Below are positions 5,899-7,164 of a DNA stretch of 7,164 bases, piece after piece; the stretch's first letter is position 1; the number at the start of each line of letters is the position of its first letter. This stretch comes from an uncultured Traorella sp. (GTDB lineage: Bacteria > Bacillota_I > Bacilli_A > Erysipelotrichales > Erysipelotrichaceae). The notes beneath the pieces were generated by a model that was given only the letters and a program-made list of their open reading frames with translations, was not told the origin of the DNA and searched no databases. The position numbers and the translations under genes were made by a program. The stretch spans positions 1 through 7,164 of the forward strand of contig CAMEUL010000077.1 of the NCBI GenBank assembly GCA_945938205.1, in the 5' to 3' direction.

Positions 5899-7164
5899 AT
5901 GAAAAGAGTTTTAGGATTATCTTTATGTGCTCTTATGGTTGCAAGTCTTGCCGCTTGTGGTAAAGCAGGTAGTACTGAAAAGAAGACTTTCACTACAACT
6001 TATACAACAGATGTACAGAGTCTTGACTACGTTACCACTGCATTGGCAGTTGACCATGAGATCAACGCCAACTTGGTAGACGGATTGTTGGAAAATGATT
6101 CTACAGGAAAATTTGTTCCTGCATTAGCTGAATCATATGATCACAATGATGACTACACAGTTTGGACATTCAAACTTCGTCAGGATGTTAAGTGGGTAAC
6201 ATCTACAGGTGACGAATACGCTGAAGTTAAGGCACAGGACTTCGTTACAGGTCTGCAGCATGCCGTTGACTTCGAATCTGGAACAGCTTGGTTATTGGAA
6301 GGTCTTGTTGTAAACTTCTCTGAATACGAAGCTGGTACAGTTGACTTCTCTGAAGTAGGAGTAAAAGCAGTAGATGACTACACAGTTGAATATACTTTAA
6401 CTGCTCCAACTCCTTATTTCCCAACTATGACTACTTATGCTATTTTATATCCAGTGAACGAAGAATTCTTGAATGCTCAGGGTGCTGGATGTAAATTAGG
6501 AGCTCCAGACAAGGAAACTTGTGCATTCGGTACAGTTTCTCCTGATTCAATTCTTTACAATGGTGGATTCATTCTGACTAAGAATGATGCTAAATCTGTT
6601 CAGGAATTGACTAAGAATGCTAACTACTGGGATCTTGGAAACATTCATGTTGATAAAGTAACTCGTCTGTATGACAATGGAGACGATATCTACTCTACAA
6701 TCAAAGGTTTCGAAGCTGAAACTTATGATACTGCTTCATTAGTACCAAGCTGGGAAGACTTTGAATCTTACAAAGAAAAATACAAAGACAACTATTATAC
6801 AACATTGCCAAATGCTTCTGTATTCGGTACAAACTTCAACTACAACCGTACAACTTATGAATACACTAGCCACACAACTGATGAAGACAAGGCTAATACA
6901 AAGGCTGCTATCCTGAACAAGAACTTCCGTCTTGCTTACATGGCTGCTTATGACCGTGTTGCTTACTTGTCACAGTCTGCACCAGAAGATGTTGCCGAAT
7001 TAATGTTACGTAACATGAATAACTTCCCTGATGTAGTTACTTCTTCTGATGGAAAAACTTATGGACAGTTAGTAACTGAAGCTTACAATGAATTAACAGG
7101 AACAACTGTTGATTTAGCTGATGGACAGGATCCATTCTTAAGTAAAGATGCTGCTTTGAAGTAT
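5899..7164 (+). CDS. Oligopeptide-type ABC transporter substrate-binding lipoprotein (partial, 3' end missing)
   Basis: This is the extracytoplasmic receptor of a peptide importer (SBP_bac_5, OppA/DppA type). The first 422 codons are present with no stop before the window edge; family members usually run well past 500 residues. The N-terminus is a lipoprotein signal: KR, a hydrophobic stretch, and lipobox LAAC with lipidated Cys20. Family signatures follow: LVDGLLENDSTGKFVPALAE (about 59-78), then WTFKLRQDVKW (89-99) and a KAQDFVTGL segment (about 111-119). YTVEYTLTAPTPYFP (161-175) is also typical of OppA proteins. TAGGAGG (5881-5887) lies 11 bases before ATG 5899, a strong site with slightly long spacing. 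Codon use is strongly biased (16 of 18 Phe codons are TTC, six of seven Arg are CGT), unlike its neighbours, which suggests high expression. Permease and ATPase genes are not in the window, so substrate class is inferred from family. Confidence 0.92.
   Translation, partial: MKRVLGLSLCALMVASLAACGKAGSTEKKTFTTTYTTDVQSLDYVTTALAVDHEINANLVDGLLENDSTGKFVPALAESYDHNDDYTVWTFKLRQDVKWVTSTGDEYAEVKAQDFVTGLQHAVDFESGTAWLLEGLVVNFSEYEAGTVDFSEVGVKAVDDYTVEYTLTAPTPYFPTMTTYAILYPVNEEFLNAQGAGCKLGAPDKETCAFGTVSPDSILYNGGFILTKNDAKSVQELTKNANYWDLGNIHVDKVTRLYDNGDDIYSTIKGFEAETYDTASLVPSWEDFESYKEKYKDNYYTTLPNASVFGTNFNYNRTTYEYTSHTTDEDKANTKAAILNKNFRLAYMAAYDRVAYLSQSAPEDVAELMLRNMNNFPDVVTSSDGKTYGQLVTEAYNELTGTTVDLADGQDPFLSKDAALKY

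Noticed and set aside
1..7164. CRISPR arrays, insertion sequences, tRNA or rRNA genes
   Set aside because: No regularly spaced repeats, terminal inverted repeats with a transposase, or tRNA/rRNA-like sequences were seen on either strand.

Overview
The window is a compact, low-GC stretch typical of Bacillota (Firmicutes). The evidence is strong AGGAGG-type Shine-Dalgarno sites, a T-box riboswitch in front of an aminoacyl-tRNA synthetase gene, the redox repressor Rex, and a lipoprotein-type solute-binding protein. An Erysipelotrichia-like gut Firmicute would fit, but that is inference; nothing here fixes the genus. All recognised genes lie on the + strand.

Layout: (1) 3-80, the last 25 codons of an unidentified gene. 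(2) 129-755, rex, behind an extended -10 promoter with a dyad between its -35 and -10. (3) 757-976, a T-box leader with a readable Asn specifier (AAC), T-box motif, antiterminator and terminator, controlling (4) asnS, 993-2372, whose stop codon sits inside its own terminator hairpin. (5) 2435-3730, a membrane-anchored extracellular protein with an Amidase_3-like domain that has lost most zinc and catalytic residues. (6) 3732-5588, an ABC-F translation factor whose start lies one base after the preceding stop, so the two are almost certainly co-transcribed and probably translationally coupled. (7) 5589-5898, a 310-base AT-rich intergenic region with three hairpins (one a clear terminator), an AT-rich dyad, direct repeats, a promoter and a nested palindrome. 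(8) 5899-7164, the first 422 codons of an oligopeptide-binding lipoprotein that runs off the window.

Functionally, rex (NADH/NAD+ sensing), asnS (tRNA charging, controlled by uncharged tRNA-Asn) and the ABC-F factor (ribosome-associated) are housekeeping functions. The solute-binding protein would supply peptides. No complete unknown defence or mobile system is visible. The most unusual item is the apparent pseudo-amidase paired with the ABC-F gene; the most interesting non-coding DNA is the nested palindrome over the promoter of the peptide-binding protein.
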